Assembly: GCA_017465945.1 (NCBI GenBank)
Contig: JAFTVD010000023.1
Span: 51,783 to 115,782 of the forward strand
DNA length: 64,000 nucleotides
Direction of reading: 5' to 3'
From: Alphaproteobacteria bacterium
GTDB lineage: Bacteria; Pseudomonadota; Alphaproteobacteria; RF32; CAG-239
Shown: positions 41,419-51,835 of the stretch, piece after piece
Layout of the letters: each line of letters starts with the position of its first letter
How positions within the stretch are numbered: the first letter of the stretch is position 1
The notes under the pieces: model-generated
Seen by the model: the letters and a program-made list of their open reading frames with translations, nothing else
Told to the model about the DNA's origin: nothing
Databases searched by the model: none
Program-made: the position numbers and the translations under genes

Positions 41419-42486
41419 ATGTCACGTGCTGAAGATATTTTTGAAAAGCTTATTTATTTTGGTGAAGACGCGATTGATGAGTTTATACTAAACAGGCAAA
41501 CAGAAGAATTGTTTATGGATTTTAAGCAAGCGGTTTCTGATGGTAAATCAATGAGAGCTCTTCATCAAAATGATAGAAGAAATTTAGCAAAAGCTATATC
41601 TGCATTTGGCAATAGTGAAGGCGGAGTTTTAGTTTGGGGTGTTGAATGTGCAAGAGATGTAGAACTTGGTGATGTTGCTCAAGCTAAAGTTAAGGTTAAA
41701 AATGTTCATAGGTTTTTAAGTTGGCTTGAAGGGGCAATATCTGGATGTACTATTCCATCTCATAATAGAGTTAGAAATCATATTATATGTAGTGATAAAA
41801 ATGGTGATGGGATTTTAGCTACATATATCCCTAAGTCTGATATTGCACCATTGATGACAACGGCTGGTAGTCAGATTTATATTAGGTCTGGTTCTAACAA
41901 TGTACCTGCCCCCTATTCTGTTATTGCGGGAATGTTTGGTAAACGTCCTCAACCAAATATTGATATGGTTATTAATAATAAAATGATTGAGGTGGCTAAA
42001 GAAAATGAGGAAGATATTTTTAGGCCTGTTAAGAAAACAACCAAAAAAGAAAGTGTGGTAAAGGTTAGATTTTCTTTGTTTGCAGAAAATAACTCTAATG
42101 CGATTGCAAAAGAAGTATTTTTATCGTGCAATACATTAAGTGTGGGGGGAGATAAAAATAAGGTAAACTTTTATTATGATTCTCAACTTGATAATTTGGC
42201 ATCGGAACATAATTCAATTAACCTTATTACCCCTTTAGAGATGAGAATTCCTCCTCGTGCATTGTTTAATTGTGCAAAAGCAGAAATTAGATTTTATGAT
42301 GATATTAATGAAGACTTTTTGATGGAAGGTGTGATTGGTGCGGAAGGAAGTGTTCCTAAGAGTTTTAGAATATATGTTTCTAAAAATGATTTAAGATCGT
42401 TTGTGGCGCAAGCTTTGAGAAAAAATGCAGATTTGAGTTTGCTTACCAATGAGTTCTTTTCATGTTATTTAAAAAGGGAAATTTAA
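41419..42486 (+). CDS. AlbA_2/Schlafen-like putative DNA-binding protein
   Basis: 355 residues from ATG 41419 (TGAGG at 41408-41412 is its Shine-Dalgarno; the ATG at 41407 overlaps that site). Residues about 25-150 follow the Schlafen/AlbA_2 divergent AAA-4 pattern: TEELFMDFKQ (the 'E..FEFK' motif), then LAKAISAFGNSEGGVLVWGVE, and later IYIRSGSNN. This domain is found in transcriptional regulators and in defence proteins. The C-terminal 150 residues are beta-rich without a family I recognise. It starts a three-gene operon with two DUF3137 membrane proteins (1- and 11-base gaps). Confidence 0.75.
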   Translation: MSRAEDIFEKLIYFGEDAIDEFILNRQTEELFMDFKQAVSDGKSMRALHQNDRRNLAKAISAFGNSEGGVLVWGVECARDVELGDVAQAKVKVKNVHRFLSWLEGAISGCTIPSHNRVRNHIICSDKNGDGILATYIPKSDIAPLMTTAGSQIYIRSGSNNVPAPYSVIAGMFGKRPQPNIDMVINNKMIEVAKENEEDIFRPVKKTTKKESVVKVRFSLFAENNSNAIAKEVFLSCNTLSVGGDKNKVNFYYDSQLDNLASEHNSINLITPLEMRIPPRALFNCAKAEIRFYDDINEDFLMEGVIGAEGSVPKSFRIYVSKNDLRSFVAQALRKNADLSLLTNEFFSCYLKREI

Positions 42487-42487
42487 T

Positions 42488-43531
42488 ATGAAGGAACATA
42501 TTGAAAATTTGGAAAAATTACAAAGTGAATTTAAAATATTTTATGAAAAAAATCTTTTAGAGGATTATAAAAGATTGGAAATAATATGGAGAGTCTATTG
42601 TATTTGTTGTAGTATTATTTTTTTTAGTTGTATTGGTGGATTATGGTTTGAATTTAAGTATTTATGTGGAGGTGAAATTAAATTATATACTTCGAAAATT
42701 ATGTTTCAATCTATAGGTTTGTGTGCTTTTGTTTTATTTTTACCTATTTATGCCTTTAAACATGTCTATAAAACGTGTGTTACTGAAAAAGTAATATCTT
42801 TTTTTGATAATATAGTATATGGTGAAAATTTAATTTGTATTGATGATATAAAACAAGCTGATTTATTTTCTTTTTTTACAGGTTCTACAGTTTTCAAGTG
42901 TATTAGTGGTAATTATAATGGTTTTGAATTTGGAATTTCCGAGCAAATACTGAGTTATTATAAATTTCTTGTAGTCGGTGGAGTTAGAACTCTTGTTTAT
43001 AATGGTGTTTTAATAAAAATTCATTTAAATAAAAAATATATTAATAAGATTATAGGTTGTTATATAAGTAAAAAAAATAAAAGTATTTGTGATGATTGTT
43101 TGTTATTTTTTATTTGTATATTACCTTTATTAATTGGTGTGTTTTGGTTGAAAAAATATACAATTCTACTATCTATCCCTTTAATTATTTATATTATTTG
43201 TATATCAATATACAAATTTAGAATAAGAAAAGAAATGGCTTATTCTAATGATTGGAAAATATGTGCTACTGATGAAAATGATATAAAATATATTTTATTT
43301 CCTGAGTTGATGAATCAAATGATTGAAATAAAACGTATATTTAAAGGAAATAGTATAAAGTTTAGTTTTTTTGATGATAATTTATTGATATCTATTCCAA
43401 AAGTAGAGCTTGAAAAAACAACGTTGTTTAAGGCTAATTTAAAGTATGAGAATGCGGAACACATTGTTAAAAAAATACATAGTATTTATGTGTTAATTGA
43501 TTTATTAAAATTTAATGTAAAAAATGTCTAA
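42488..43531 (+). CDS. DUF3137 family membrane protein, variant with extra membrane hairpin
   Basis: 347 residues. The DUF3137 layout is seen: amphipathic start FKIFYEKNLLEDYK, two membrane helices (about 36-55 and 74-93), a soluble beta domain, and the C-terminal signature 'F.GNSIKFSFFDDNLLISIPK' near 298. Unlike its downstream paralogue it has two additional membrane helices inserted at about 204-245 (LLFFICILPLLIGVFW, IPLIIYIICISIY). DUF3137 proteins are of unknown function and commonly associate with LemA. It starts one base after the AlbA-like gene; GGGA before the ATG serves as ribosome site. Confidence 0.75.
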   Translation: MKEHIENLEKLQSEFKIFYEKNLLEDYKRLEIIWRVYCICCSIIFFSCIGGLWFEFKYLCGGEIKLYTSKIMFQSIGLCAFVLFLPIYAFKHVYKTCVTEKVISFFDNIVYGENLICIDDIKQADLFSFFTGSTVFKCISGNYNGFEFGISEQILSYYKFLVVGGVRTLVYNGVLIKIHLNKKYINKIIGCYISKKNKSICDDCLLFFICILPLLIGVFWLKKYTILLSIPLIIYIICISIYKFRIRKEMAYSNDWKICATDENDIKYILFPELMNQMIEIKRIFKGNSIKFSFFDDNLLISIPKVELEKTTLFKANLKYENAEHIVKKIHSIYVLIDLLKFNVKNV

Positions 43532-43542
43532 AAGGAGTTTTA

Positions 43543-44475
43543 ATGCTTATTGATAAACAATTATTGGAGATTAGAGAGAAGTTTCGTGATTTTTATAATC
43601 AAAATCTAATAGATGATTATAAAGAATTAGAACAAATTAGGAAGAAAAAATTATTGAAATTTATTATTTGGGTAATTGTTGGAGTGTTTGTGTGTGGTTT
43701 ATTTAATAGTTTTTTAGATAGAGATGGGGTATATACTGATAACGAAGTAAAAGCTTTCGTAGCGGTAGTTTGTTTTTTTTATGTTACTTTATATAGTATA
43801 TATAATAATTTTTTAAAAGCAACAAAACAGGCTGTTATGGATAAAATATTATCATTTTTTGGTGATATGGCATATGGTATGAGCGATATACATTACAGCT
43901 GTATTAATAAAAGTGAATTATTCCCAAATTTTGATTTTGAAGAGATTGATGATTGTTTTAAGGGGAGTTATGAGGAAGTAAATATTAATGTATCAGAACA
44001 TAAACTAATTAGAGGAACAGGAAAAAGAGAGAAAACTATTTTTAAGGGTATATTTATTTTATTTGATTTTAATAAGAAATTTAAGGGAAAAACTATAGTT
44101 TATTCTAATAATATTATTAATAATACTTTTTCTTGTGTTAGAGGTAAAAAAGTAGATGTTAATTTGGAAGATGTTGTATTTTCAAAAGAGTGGAAAGTTA
44201 AAGCAACAGACCAAATTGAAGCCAGATATGTTTTAACACCTATGTTAATGGAGCAGATGTTAAAAATTAAAAAACTTTTTAAAGGTAATGGTATCGAGTT
44301 TAGTTTCTTTGATAATAAGTTATTTATTGCAATTCCTACATATAAAAATTTGTTTGAAACGACTAGTTTATTTAGTTCAACTTTAGGGTATCATAGGGTG
44401 CAAAATGTTATTTATCAATTTTATTGTATTTTTTCGATAGTAAAAATATTAAAACTAAAAAAAGATGATAATTAA
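43543..44475 (+). CDS. DUF3137 family membrane protein
   Basis: 310 residues, paralogue of the preceding gene. Shared features: [17 protein letters not shown] at the start, two membrane helices (about 32-50 and 64-83), and near the end [20 protein letters not shown]. It lacks the inserted membrane hairpin. AGGAG Shine-Dalgarno, 11 bases after the previous stop. Together with LemA and the AlbA-like protein this suggests a membrane-associated module of unknown role. Confidence 0.8.
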   Translation: MLIDKQLLEIREKFRDFYNQNLIDDYKELEQIRKKKLLKFIIWVIVGVFVCGLFNSFLDRDGVYTDNEVKAFVAVVCFFYVTLYSIYNNFLKATKQAVMDKILSFFGDMAYGMSDIHYSCINKSELFPNFDFEEIDDCFKGSYEEVNINVSEHKLIRGTGKREKTIFKGIFILFDFNKKFKGKTIVYSNNIINNTFSCVRGKKVDVNLEDVVFSKEWKVKATDQIEARYVLTPMLMEQMLKIKKLFKGNGIEFSFFDNKLFIAIPTYKNLFETTSLFSSTLGYHRVQNVIYQFYCIFSIVKILKLKKDDN

Positions 44476-44492
44476 TTGGAGAAATAAAAAAA

Positions 44493-44933
44493 ATGAAAAG
44501 AATTGAGATTTTTACTGATGGTGCATGTTCTGGTAATCCTGGAGCTGGTGGTTGGGGTGCTATTTTGAGATATGGAGATGTTGAAAAAGAGCTTTCTGGT
44601 GGAGAGGCTGAGACTACAAATAACCGAATGGAATTAACTGCTGTTATTAAAGCATTAGAGGCACTAAAAGAGCCTTGCAATATCACACTTTATACAGATA
44701 GTCGCTATGTAATGGATGGAATTGAGAAATGGATTTTTAATTGGAAAAAAACAGGCTGGAGAACATCTAATAAAAAAACTCCGGTTAAAAATGTTGAACT
44801 TTGGCAAAGATTAGATGAACTAAAAGCAAAGCACGAGATTAGATGGGTATGGGTTAAAGGACATGCAGGGCATAAAGAAAATGAAAGATGTGATGAACTT
44901 GCAAGAACGGAAGCAAGTAAGTTTAAGAGTTAA
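44493..44933 (+). CDS. rnhA: Ribonuclease HI
   Basis: 146 residues. It cleaves the RNA strand of RNA-DNA hybrids. The catalytic carboxylates are all present: Asp9 ([11 protein letters not shown]), Glu47 (NNRMELTA), Asp69 (LYTDSRY), Asp134 (CDELA), with His124 in KGHAGH. It has the basic handle region ([17 protein letters not shown]). The length is standard. It lies 17 bases after the DUF3137 gene with its own GGAG, so it may be read through from that operon. Terminator directly behind. Confidence 0.96.
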   Translation: MKRIEIFTDGACSGNPGAGGWGAILRYGDVEKELSGGEAETTNNRMELTAVIKALEALKEPCNITLYTDSRYVMDGIEKWIFNWKKTGWRTSNKKTPVKNVELWQRLDELKAKHEIRWVWVKGHAGHKENERCDELARTEASKFKS

Positions 44934-44938
44934 AAAAA

Positions 44939-44964
44939 AGAGCCTCCATACGGAGGCTTTTTTA
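44939..44964 (+). terminator. Terminator of rnhA
   Basis: AGCCTCC / GGAGGCT hairpin followed by TTTTTT; its right edge overlaps the stop of the convergent gene. Confidence 0.85.
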
Positions 44965-45291
44965 GCAGATTGCGTGAAGATGAAGTCTTACAGTTTCTCT
45001 GTATTTTCTTTCATAATCTTCTTCGCGGCCAACGGTGTGTTCTGAAAAGTTTTTTTCAAGATCTCTGAGGTGATATCTTAAATATTCTTGAAGACTATAA
45101 ATTTCCCAATGCTTTAACGAGAGAGCATAGCGTTGGAATTTTTCAGCACTTTCTTTCATATCTTCTGTTGGAGTAAAATTCGTCCAAAGAAATTTGCCTA
45201 GTTTGAACATACCATTATCATCTAGGTGCTTGGGATAACCTGCACCAAAACGCAAGTATATGCGTTTTAAGAAAAATAATACTTTTTTCAT
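44962..45291 (-). CDS. Hypothetical protein, SD-less
   Basis: 109 residues, basic and helical, no signal peptide (MKKVLFFLKRIYLRFGAGYP is too basic for a clear one). The C-terminal half is charged with YEYLRYHLRDLEKNF-like helices and ends HLHAIC. Family unknown. The leader is A/T only with no Shine-Dalgarno; promoter at 45328-45355. The stop lies in the rnhA terminator. Confidence 0.55.
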   Translation of the reverse strand: MKKVLFFLKRIYLRFGAGYPKHLDDNGMFKLGKFLWTNFTPTEDMKESAEKFQRYALSLKHWEIYSLQEYLRYHLRDLEKNFSEHTVGREEDYERKYRETVRLHLHAIC

Positions 45292-45327
45292 ATATATAAA
45301 TTAAAATTAATAATAAAATTTTGTGTC

Positions 45328-45355
45328 ATTTTATATATTGTTTTATTTTTGTCAA
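45328..45355 (-). promoter_or_regulatory. Promoter of gene 44962-45291
   Basis: Minus strand TTGACA (45355-45350), 16-base spacer, TAAAAT (45333-45328). Confidence 0.6.
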
Positions 45356-45370
45356 GCTTTTTTGTTTATA

Positions 45371-46747
45371 TTATGGTTGCATTTTTTGATATATTTGGTG
45401 ATATTCTTCTTTTATGTCTTTTAGTTTTCTTTTATATACATTTTTATAATATCCATACATTACAACTATTGAACCACCTAGCCATGCAAGTGGTGAAGCA
45501 TAGTATATTCCTTCGTATCCAATATGGGAAGCTAGTATTATGGCAGAAAAAGATCTGATGCCTAAATCTATAAAACAGGAAATTACTGGATATTTAGGTT
45601 TACCTAAACTTTGGAGGGTGTTTCTGAATATAAATATTGCACCTAAAAAGAAGTAGAATAAAATACTTATTCTTAAATATGATGCGCCAATATTAATCGT
45701 AAAACTATCAGGATTTTCTAGGAAAAGTCCAATTAATTTTGAACCAAAAATTAGAATACAAAAACTCATGACTATACTGATTAAAAAAGATGTTGCGAGT
45801 GCTTGTTTTACACCTTTTTTTATGCGTCTTAAGCGCCCTGCTCCATAGTTTTGTGCTACAAATGTTGCCATTGCAAGTCCGATTGCAAGTAGTGGTTGGG
45901 TTGCAAGTTGCTCTATGCGTAAAGCGATAGTAAAACCAACAATAATTTTTTCACCAAAAGAATTACATACGGCTTGGATTATCATTATGCTTAAAGATAG
46001 TATAGAAAATTGTATAGACATTGGGATAGCTATATTTAAGTGCTCTTTCATAAAGTCTTTGTTATATGTCCAATCTTGTTTTTTGATGTAGAGTATTGGG
46101 TAATATATTTTTATGTATATTAGGCAACAAATAACAGAGATAAATATGGCTAAAACTGTACCAAGAGCTGAACCTATTACACCTAGTTTTAATTGTTTTA
46201 TGAATATTAAATTAAAAATTATGTTCATTATGGTGGTAAATATTAAGAAATATAATGGGGTTCTGCTATCTCCTAATGCTCTAATGAAACCAAATAAAAG
46301 GTTTGAAAATATAATTAAAATTAATGCAAATCCTAAGATTAAAATAAAGTTATATGAGTCTTTGAATATTGATTGAGGGATATTTAGTATTTTTAATAAT
46401 GGAGTTAGTGTTATAAGCAAAATAAAGGTTAGCCCTATTCCTAATATTAGGCTTGCACGAATAGAATGTGTAACAGAACGTCTAACTCCATCATAATCTT
46501 TGGCGCCAAAACGTTGAGCAGTTATTGCAGTTAGTCCTCCTGTGAAACTAAAGGCTATGATTAAAAATGTAAAAAATATGGGAGCTGATGCCCCAACTGC
46601 TGCAAGAGCATTTTCACCTAAAAGTCTTCCTACAATAAATATATCTGCTAGATGATATAATTGTTGAAAGATATTTCCAATTAAGATTGGTAATGAAAAT
46701 AGTAAAATTAGCTTTAGGGGATTACCCTTGGTCATATCTTGTATCAT
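45371..46747 (-). CDS. MATE family efflux transporter
   Basis: 458 residues with twelve predicted membrane helices. The start MTKGNPLKLILLFSLPILIGNIFQQLYHLADIFIVGR is typical of the bacterial MATE NorM/DinF branch; GASAPIFFTFLIIAFSFTGG near 48 and QNYGAGRLRRIKKG near 293 are the second-half equivalents. It exports drugs or metabolites using Na+ or H+ gradients. AAGGA Shine-Dalgarno. It is separated from the RND operon upstream (in its direction) by that operon's terminator, so it is transcribed separately. Confidence 0.9.
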   Translation of the reverse strand: MIQDMTKGNPLKLILLFSLPILIGNIFQQLYHLADIFIVGRLLGENALAAVGASAPIFFTFLIIAFSFTGGLTAITAQRFGAKDYDGVRRSVTHSIRASLILGIGLTFILLITLTPLLKILNIPQSIFKDSYNFILILGFALILIIFSNLLFGFIRALGDSRTPLYFLIFTTIMNIIFNLIFIKQLKLGVIGSALGTVLAIFISVICCLIYIKIYYPILYIKKQDWTYNKDFMKEHLNIAIPMSIQFSILSLSIMIIQAVCNSFGEKIIVGFTIALRIEQLATQPLLAIGLAMATFVAQNYGAGRLRRIKKGVKQALATSFLISIVMSFCILIFGSKLIGLFLENPDSFTINIGASYLRISILFYFFLGAIFIFRNTLQSLGKPKYPVISCFIDLGIRSFSAIILASHIGYEGIYYASPLAWLGGSIVVMYGYYKNVYKRKLKDIKEEYHQIYQKMQP

Positions 46748-46823
46748 TTTTTTATTCCTTTAGTTTGGCTTTTGTAAGATAGACGTATTTGTTTAATTTT
46801 CTACTAAATTTTATTAGGTGTGC

Positions 46824-46857
46824 AAAAAAAAAGGAAGGTTTTAACCTCCCTTTTTAG
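46824..46857 (-). terminator. Terminator of RND operon
   Basis: On the minus strand AAGGGAGGTT / AACCTTCCTT hairpin followed by a T-run; it overlaps the RND gene stop. Confidence 0.85.
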
Positions 46858-49800
46858 CTTTCTTTTTTAGATTTTCAAATAGGGTTTGTACCAAAACGTA
46901 CATTAGTGGAATGATAAACATACCAATGGTGGTTGTTGCTATCATACCCCAAAATACTGGTATTCCTAGTGCTTTTCGGCTTTCGGCGGCTGCGCCTGTT
47001 GCTATTACCATTGGCCATACACCTAATATGAAAGAAAATGCTGTCATCAATACTGCACGAAAACGCTCTTTTAAGCCAAGAAGGGCTGAATTTACAATAG
47101 TTTTTCTTTTTTCTCGTTCTGTTTTAGCAAATTCCACGATAAGGATTGCATTTTTTGCAGCAAGTCCGATTAGCAAGATTAAACCTAATTGGGCGTATAT
47201 ACTTAATGGTAGATTAGTAAAGAACAAGCCAAGCATTGCTCCGCACATAGCTACAACTAATGATAAAAGTACAGGAATTGGAATGATAAAACTTTCATAT
47301 TGAGCAACTAAGAATAAATATGCAAAAATGATTGCAAGCATTATTAAATAACCAATTTGCCCAGAACTTTGCTTTTCTTGGAAGCTCATTGTAGACCATT
47401 CTATGTTAAAGCCATGAGGAAGCTTTGATACGAGTTCTTCTACTTTTTTCATTGCATTACCTGTTGAAATTCCTGGAATTTGCACGGCGGTAATGGATGC
47501 TGATGGATATTGGTTATAACGTTCTACTTGACGAGGTGCTAGAATTTTCTTTAATTCTACTATTCCTCTTAAAGGTACCATATCGCCTTTTAGGTTTGGA
47601 ACATATAGTTGATTTATGTTATCGATACTTTCTCTATACATCCAATCTGACATCATGGTTACTTTATTTACTTGAGTACCTAAGTTTATATCATTGATGT
47701 ATGATGAACCAAGATAGCTTTCTAGGGTTGCAAAGATATTTGATAATGGTACTTTTAGGCTTTCGGCTTTGTTTCTATCAATATCTACAAATATATTTGG
47801 AGTTTTGGAGGTATATGTTGTATAGGCATAAGCAATTTCTGGTAATTGATTTATATTACCAAGAAAACCTTGAAGGGCGGCATCTAGTTTTTGATAGTCT
47901 ATTTCTAGGCGTGATTGCAGTCTAATATCAAGTCCTCCTGCTGTACCAAGACCAGGGATTGCAGGCATTTCAAATAAGTTTATCTCGGCTTCTGGAAATG
48001 CTTGGAGTTTTTGTCTTAAACGATTTAAGATTGCGGTTGAATATTCAGATGCTGATTTTCGTTTATTCCATGGTTTTAGAATAATAAATGCCATTCCTAC
48101 GTTTTCGCCTCGTCCTCCCATTAAACTAAATCCTACAACTTCGGAAACACCTTCTATGCTTGGTTCTGAACGAATTAGCTTAGATGCTTTATTGATTAGT
48201 GATAGGGTTCTTAATTTTGTTGCACCTTCTGGGAGTTGTAAACTCATAACAATTACACCTTGGTCTTCTTCTGGAATAAAAGATGATTGTGCAGTTTTGA
48301 ATAAACCATAAAGAGCTAAGCTTAAAAAGGTTAATATCATTAAAATCAATGGTATTTTTTTGGCAACAAAAGATACGGCTATTGAATAGATATGAATTAG
48401 TTTGTTAATAAAGTTATTAACCTTAAACCAAAAGCCTGATGTTATTGGTTCTGGTTTTTTTAATAATAATGAGCATAGTGCTGGTGATAAGGTTAATGCG
48501 TTTAATAGAGAAAACAATATTGCTGTTGATATGGTTACAGAAAATTGTTTATAGATTAAACCTGTGATACCATCTAAAAAGCCAACAGGAACAAAAATAG
48601 CAAGTAATACTAGAGACATAGCAACAAGTGCTCCTGATATTTCTGACATTGCTGTATAGGTTGCTTTTTTAGGAGACATATTTTCATTTTGCATTAGGTA
48701 CATTACTCTTTCTACCACCACAATCGCATCATCTACGACGACACCAATTGCTAAGAGAAGTGCGAATAATGTGAACATATTAATACTATAACCAAGTGCC
48801 AACATTACTGCAAATGTACCAAGTATTGATACTGGAATAGTAAGTGATGGAATTAAGGTTGAATTAAAATCTTGTAAAAAGAAGTAACATACTGCTATAA
48901 CTAGAATCAATGTCATAATTAAAGTTACGACAACCTCTTTAATTGATGCGTCAATATATTTGGTTGAGTCATAACTTATTAGATACGTCATATCTTTCGG
49001 AAAATCTTTTGATAATTCTTGTAGGGTTTGTTTTACTTTTTCCATTGTTTCAACAGCATTGGCTCCTGATGATAAAGATATTGCCATTGGAACAGATGTT
49101 TTACCATTATAAAGACCTGCAAAACCATATTCTTCTTGCCCTATTTCTACACGAGCAATATCTTTTAGGTGGACAACACTTCCATTTGTATCTGTTCGTA
49201 CGATTATTTCTTCAAATTCTTTGGGGGTGTTTAGTCGCCCTGTGGTTTGAAGTGCATATACAAGAGGTGTAGTATGTGATGTCGGGAATGCTCCTACTTT
49301 TCCAAGTGATGGTTGGTAGTTTTGTGATGATATGGCATTACGAACGTCATTGGTGGTTATTTTTAAGGCAGACATTTTGTCAGCATTTAACCATACACGC
49401 ATAGCAAGTTTGGAACTATATACATCTACTGCGCCAACACCTGTTATTTTAGCTAATGTTTTTTCAACATTGTTAAATATATAGTTGGCAATTTCTTGTT
49501 CTGACATAGTGTTATTGGGGGAGGAGAAATCTACATAGCCTAAAATGTTTGCTGATTGACGTTTAACGGTTATACCTTGTCTTGTTACTTCTGTTGGTAA
49601 TTTGGAAGTTGCTTGTTGGATGCGATTTTGTACTTTTACTTGCGCCATATCAGGATCTGTACCTGTTTTAAAAGTAACATTTAGGGTGTATGATGAATCT
49701 TCAGAGCTTGAATTCATATAAAGCATATCTTCAACACCGTTGATTTCTTCTTCAAGAGGAATACCTATTGTTTTAGCAATAACTTCTGCTGATGCTCCTG

Positions 49801-49951
49801 GATAAATGGCTGAAACAGTTATTTGAGGAGGAGTTACCTCTGGATATAGGGCGATTGGTAGCTTAAATAAGGCTATTACTCCAATAAGAGAGATAACAAT
49901 AGAGATAACAAATGAAAAACGAGGACGTTCAATAAAAGTTGCTGCAAACAT
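46841..49951 (-). CDS. RND efflux pump inner-membrane transporter (HAE1/AcrB type)
   Basis: 1036 residues, the full AcrB-like length. First helix [19 protein letters not shown]; two large periplasmic loops with [11 protein letters not shown] near 185; the proton-relay aspartates in [14 protein letters not shown] near 405; the lysine of [14 protein letters not shown] near 930; and twelve membrane helices. It pumps drugs or lipophilic compounds out of the periplasm or inner membrane. It overlaps the adaptor gene by one base, so it is translationally coupled. The outer-membrane TolC partner is not in this window. Confidence 0.95.
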   Translation of the reverse strand: MFAATFIERPRFSFVISIVISLIGVIALFKLPIALYPEVTPPQITVSAIYPGASAEVIAKTIGIPLEEEINGVEDMLYMNSSSEDSSYTLNVTFKTGTDPDMAQVKVQNRIQQATSKLPTEVTRQGITVKRQSANILGYVDFSSPNNTMSEQEIANYIFNNVEKTLAKITGVGAVDVYSSKLAMRVWLNADKMSALKITTNDVRNAISSQNYQPSLGKVGAFPTSHTTPLVYALQTTGRLNTPKEFEEIIVRTDTNGSVVHLKDIARVEIGQEEYGFAGLYNGKTSVPMAISLSSGANAVETMEKVKQTLQELSKDFPKDMTYLISYDSTKYIDASIKEVVVTLIMTLILVIAVCYFFLQDFNSTLIPSLTIPVSILGTFAVMLALGYSINMFTLFALLLAIGVVVDDAIVVVERVMYLMQNENMSPKKATYTAMSEISGALVAMSLVLLAIFVPVGFLDGITGLIYKQFSVTISTAILFSLLNALTLSPALCSLLLKKPEPITSGFWFKVNNFINKLIHIYSIAVSFVAKKIPLILMILTFLSLALYGLFKTAQSSFIPEEDQGVIVMSLQLPEGATKLRTLSLINKASKLIRSEPSIEGVSEVVGFSLMGGRGENVGMAFIILKPWNKRKSASEYSTAILNRLRQKLQAFPEAEINLFEMPAIPGLGTAGGLDIRLQSRLEIDYQKLDAALQGFLGNINQLPEIAYAYTTYTSKTPNIFVDIDRNKAESLKVPLSNIFATLESYLGSSYINDINLGTQVNKVTMMSDWMYRESIDNINQLYVPNLKGDMVPLRGIVELKKILAPRQVERYNQYPSASITAVQIPGISTGNAMKKVEELVSKLPHGFNIEWSTMSFQEKQSSGQIGYLIMLAIIFAYLFLVAQYESFIIPIPVLLSLVVAMCGAMLGLFFTNLPLSIYAQLGLILLIGLAAKNAILIVEFAKTEREKRKTIVNSALLGLKERFRAVLMTAFSFILGVWPMVIATGAAAESRKALGIPVFWGMIATTTIGMFIIPLMYVLVQTLFENLKKKAKKGG

Positions 49952-51060
49952 TAGTTAACTCCATTGTTTAGATGATTTGGGTTTACTTTTATGCCTTGGG
50001 CTACTTTTTGAAGACCTTGGATAATAACTCTTTCATCTCCTTTTAAGCCGTCTAATACAATTTGTTTGTCATCAATTACATCACCTAGTTTTATGTATTT
50101 TTGTTCGACGATATTATCTTTATTTACACACATTACGTATGTACCATGAATGTCTGCAACCAATGCCATTTGGGGTACGAGGATTGCTTCTTTTTTATCT
50201 TGGAAACGAACATATATATCAACATAATTTCCTGGTACTAGTAAATTGTCGTTATTTGAAGTATCTAAATAGACTGGAATTGTGGCTGTTTGTCTGTTTA
50301 CTTCGTTATCAAAAAATAGGTTTTTGGCATCTATGGTTTGAGTTTTATTATTAGGTAGTTTTATATCAAAATAAATATTTTCTGAAGATGATATTTTTTC
50401 TATAAATAAAGAGCGTTCTTTATCACTTACTGAAAAAACTATACGAATAGGATTTGTTTGAACAATACGGGCAAGTTTTGTACCATTTGGACTAACTAGG
50501 TTTCCTTTGGTTACAAAAGCTTTACCTATACGACCATTTATTGGTGATTTAATTACGGAATGCTCTAAATTTAATTTTGCAATCTCAAGATTGGCTTTAG
50601 CTTGGCGAAGGTTACTTTCAGCTAAGTCTATTTCTTTATCGGAGGCATATTTTTGTTCGTTTAATGAAGATATACGTTCATATTGTTTAGAAAGTTGTTT
50701 TACTTGGGCTTCGGCTCTTTCTAAGTCAGCTTTGTATTGTGTTTGTTCAATGATAAATATTTTATCACCAATTTTTACTTCTGAACCATTTTGAAAGAGT
50801 ATATCTTCTAAATATCCTGATACTTGTGGGATAATATCAACACTATTTATAGCTTCAATTTGGGCGATATATTTCTTTTTTGATGATATATCTGTTGTAT
50901 GTAAAGGACTAGTTAAAACATATGGTGGTTCATTTGAGCCCCAGTTGGTATTCATATTAGGAGTACTTACTGCGTGTAAATATCCGCCAATTATCATTAA
51001 TAGAATCGCATATAATACTTTTTTTAAGATTTTAGAGTTTTTTACTTTCTTTACTTTCAT
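49951..51060 (-). CDS. RND efflux periplasmic adaptor subunit
   Basis: 369 residues. N-terminal membrane anchor (about 14-31, [17 protein letters not shown]) without lipobox; lipoyl half motifs ([22 protein letters not shown] near 74, [20 protein letters not shown] near 165) flanking a coiled-coil hairpin ([17 protein letters not shown]); then beta-barrel and membrane-proximal domains. It links the RND pump to an outer-membrane channel. AAAGG Shine-Dalgarno. It is the first gene of the pump operon. The shared GAAAATGTAAC element lies upstream of it and of the zinc-ribbon regulator gene. Confidence 0.93.
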   Translation of the reverse strand: MKVKKVKNSKILKKVLYAILLMIIGGYLHAVSTPNMNTNWGSNEPPYVLTSPLHTTDISSKKKYIAQIEAINSVDIIPQVSGYLEDILFQNGSEVKIGDKIFIIEQTQYKADLERAEAQVKQLSKQYERISSLNEQKYASDKEIDLAESNLRQAKANLEIAKLNLEHSVIKSPINGRIGKAFVTKGNLVSPNGTKLARIVQTNPIRIVFSVSDKERSLFIEKISSSENIYFDIKLPNNKTQTIDAKNLFFDNEVNRQTATIPVYLDTSNNDNLLVPGNYVDIYVRFQDKKEAILVPQMALVADIHGTYVMCVNKDNIVEQKYIKLGDVIDDKQIVLDGLKGDERVIIQGLQKVAQGIKVNPNHLNNGVN

Positions 51061-51132
51061 AACCAGTGCCTTTCAATAAATGTTCGGGTGTGGTTTTTAG
51101 CAATTTTGATTTTATTTGCAAGCGAAAAAAAA

Positions 51133-51143
51133 GAAAATGTAAC
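51133..51143. promoter_or_regulatory. Possible operator copy 1 (GAAAATGTAAC)
   Basis: This 11-mer lies 73 bases upstream of the adaptor ATG. Its complement nearly recurs upstream of the regulator gene at 51606-51615 (GTTACATTTC). Confidence 0.35.
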
Positions 51144-51156
51144 TTTTGTAATGATT

Positions 51157-51567
51157 TTATTGAGGTAAGCTAATAACAATATGCAATTTAGCGCCAGATG
51201 GTAGATTTTGCGAGCTAATGAGCAATTTGTCATCTTGATTTAGGTTTAAGCAATCAACTAGGTTTTCGGTTGTTGCTTTGTATTTTGTTTCATTATTTCC
51301 AATGTCTTGCATATATGTTTGGTGATATTTTTTTATCCAGCGAGATACTGATTGAGCAGAAACACCGACAACTCTTGCTATTTGACGGATAGATAAACCA
51401 AACATATATAAAGCATGAGCGGTTAGGATAATATTCATTGGTTTACCTCGTTCCCCTATTTTAGTGAACTGATAACCACAGTCTTTACAAATATAGCGTT
51501 GCCAGCCAAATACGTGCCCGTTTTTTACATAATTTTCAGATGAGCATTTAGTGCATTTTATTTTCAT
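51157..51567 (-). CDS. InsA-like zinc-ribbon/HTH protein, putative regulator
   Basis: 136 residues. An N-terminal zinc ribbon (CTKCSS and CKDCGYQF, Cys pairs near residues 4-7 and 28-31) and an HTH (IRQIARVVGVSAQSVSRWIKK, about 61-81) are arranged as in InsA of IS1 elements. The remaining 50 residues (ending LHIVISLPQ) are unlike a transposase: no DDE region, no InsB frame and no terminal inverted repeats flank it. The AGGAG ribosome site is intact. It sits immediately upstream of the RND operon on the same strand and shares an upstream element with it, so a domesticated regulator of the pump is the best guess. Confidence 0.65.
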   Translation of the reverse strand: MKIKCTKCSSENYVKNGHVFGWQRYICKDCGYQFTKIGERGKPMNIILTAHALYMFGLSIRQIARVVGVSAQSVSRWIKKYHQTYMQDIGNNETKYKATTENLVDCLNLNQDDKLLISSQNLPSGAKLHIVISLPQ

Positions 51568-51605
51568 ATTATTACTCCTTTGAGGGAATTTGTATCATTA
51601 AAAAA

Positions 51606-51630
51606 GTTACATTTCAAGTGTGAAAATGTA
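51606..51630. promoter_or_regulatory. Possible operator copy 2 (inverted repeat)
   Basis: GTTACATTTC and GAAAATGTA form an imperfect palindrome (TACATTT / AAATGTA, 7-bp arms) about 40 bases upstream of the zinc-ribbon regulator gene; one arm matches the element at 51133. Confidence 0.4.
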
Positions 51631-51678
51631 GAAAAAAAGTGTTATTCACATATTTTTTTATTTTTTTTATTTTTATTA

Positions 51679-51707
51679 TTGACATTAAGAAATTTTATTT
51701 GTAAAGA
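51679..51707 (+). promoter_or_regulatory. Promoter of tRNA-Met
   Basis: TTGACA (51679-51684), 17-base spacer, TAAAGA (51702-51707), 17 bases before the mature tRNA 5' end. Confidence 0.7.
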
Positions 51708-51724
51708 TATTTTCGTTGCCCGAT

Positions 51725-51801
51725 GGCGGAGTAGCTCAGTTGGTTAGAGCAGAGGAATCATAATCCTTGTGTCGGGGGTTCGAATCCCTCCTTCGCTACC
51801 A
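51725..51801 (+). tRNA. Elongator tRNA-Met (anticodon CAT)
   Basis: 77 bases. The acceptor GGCGGAG pairs with CTTCGCT (two G-U pairs); the D arm is GCTCAGTTGGTTAGAGC; the loop ATCATAA gives CAT; the T arm is GGGGGTTCGAATCCCTC; CCA is encoded. The G1-U72 start and overall sequence match elongator Met, not initiator. A lysidine tRNA-Ile2 also has CAT, but this sequence is the alphaproteobacterial Met type. Confidence 0.93.
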
Positions 51802-51808
51802 GATGATG

Positions 51809-51835
51809 AAGCTTACAGAAATGTAAGCTTTTTTA
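51809..51835. terminator. Terminator after tRNA-Met
   Basis: AAGCTTAC / GTAAGCTT hairpin followed by TTTT; its right edge touches the stop of the convergent gene. Confidence 0.8.

Noticed and set aside
51157..51567. Complete IS1 insertion sequence
   Set aside because: Only an InsA-like domain is present; no InsB/DDE frame, no terminal inverted repeats or target duplication found.
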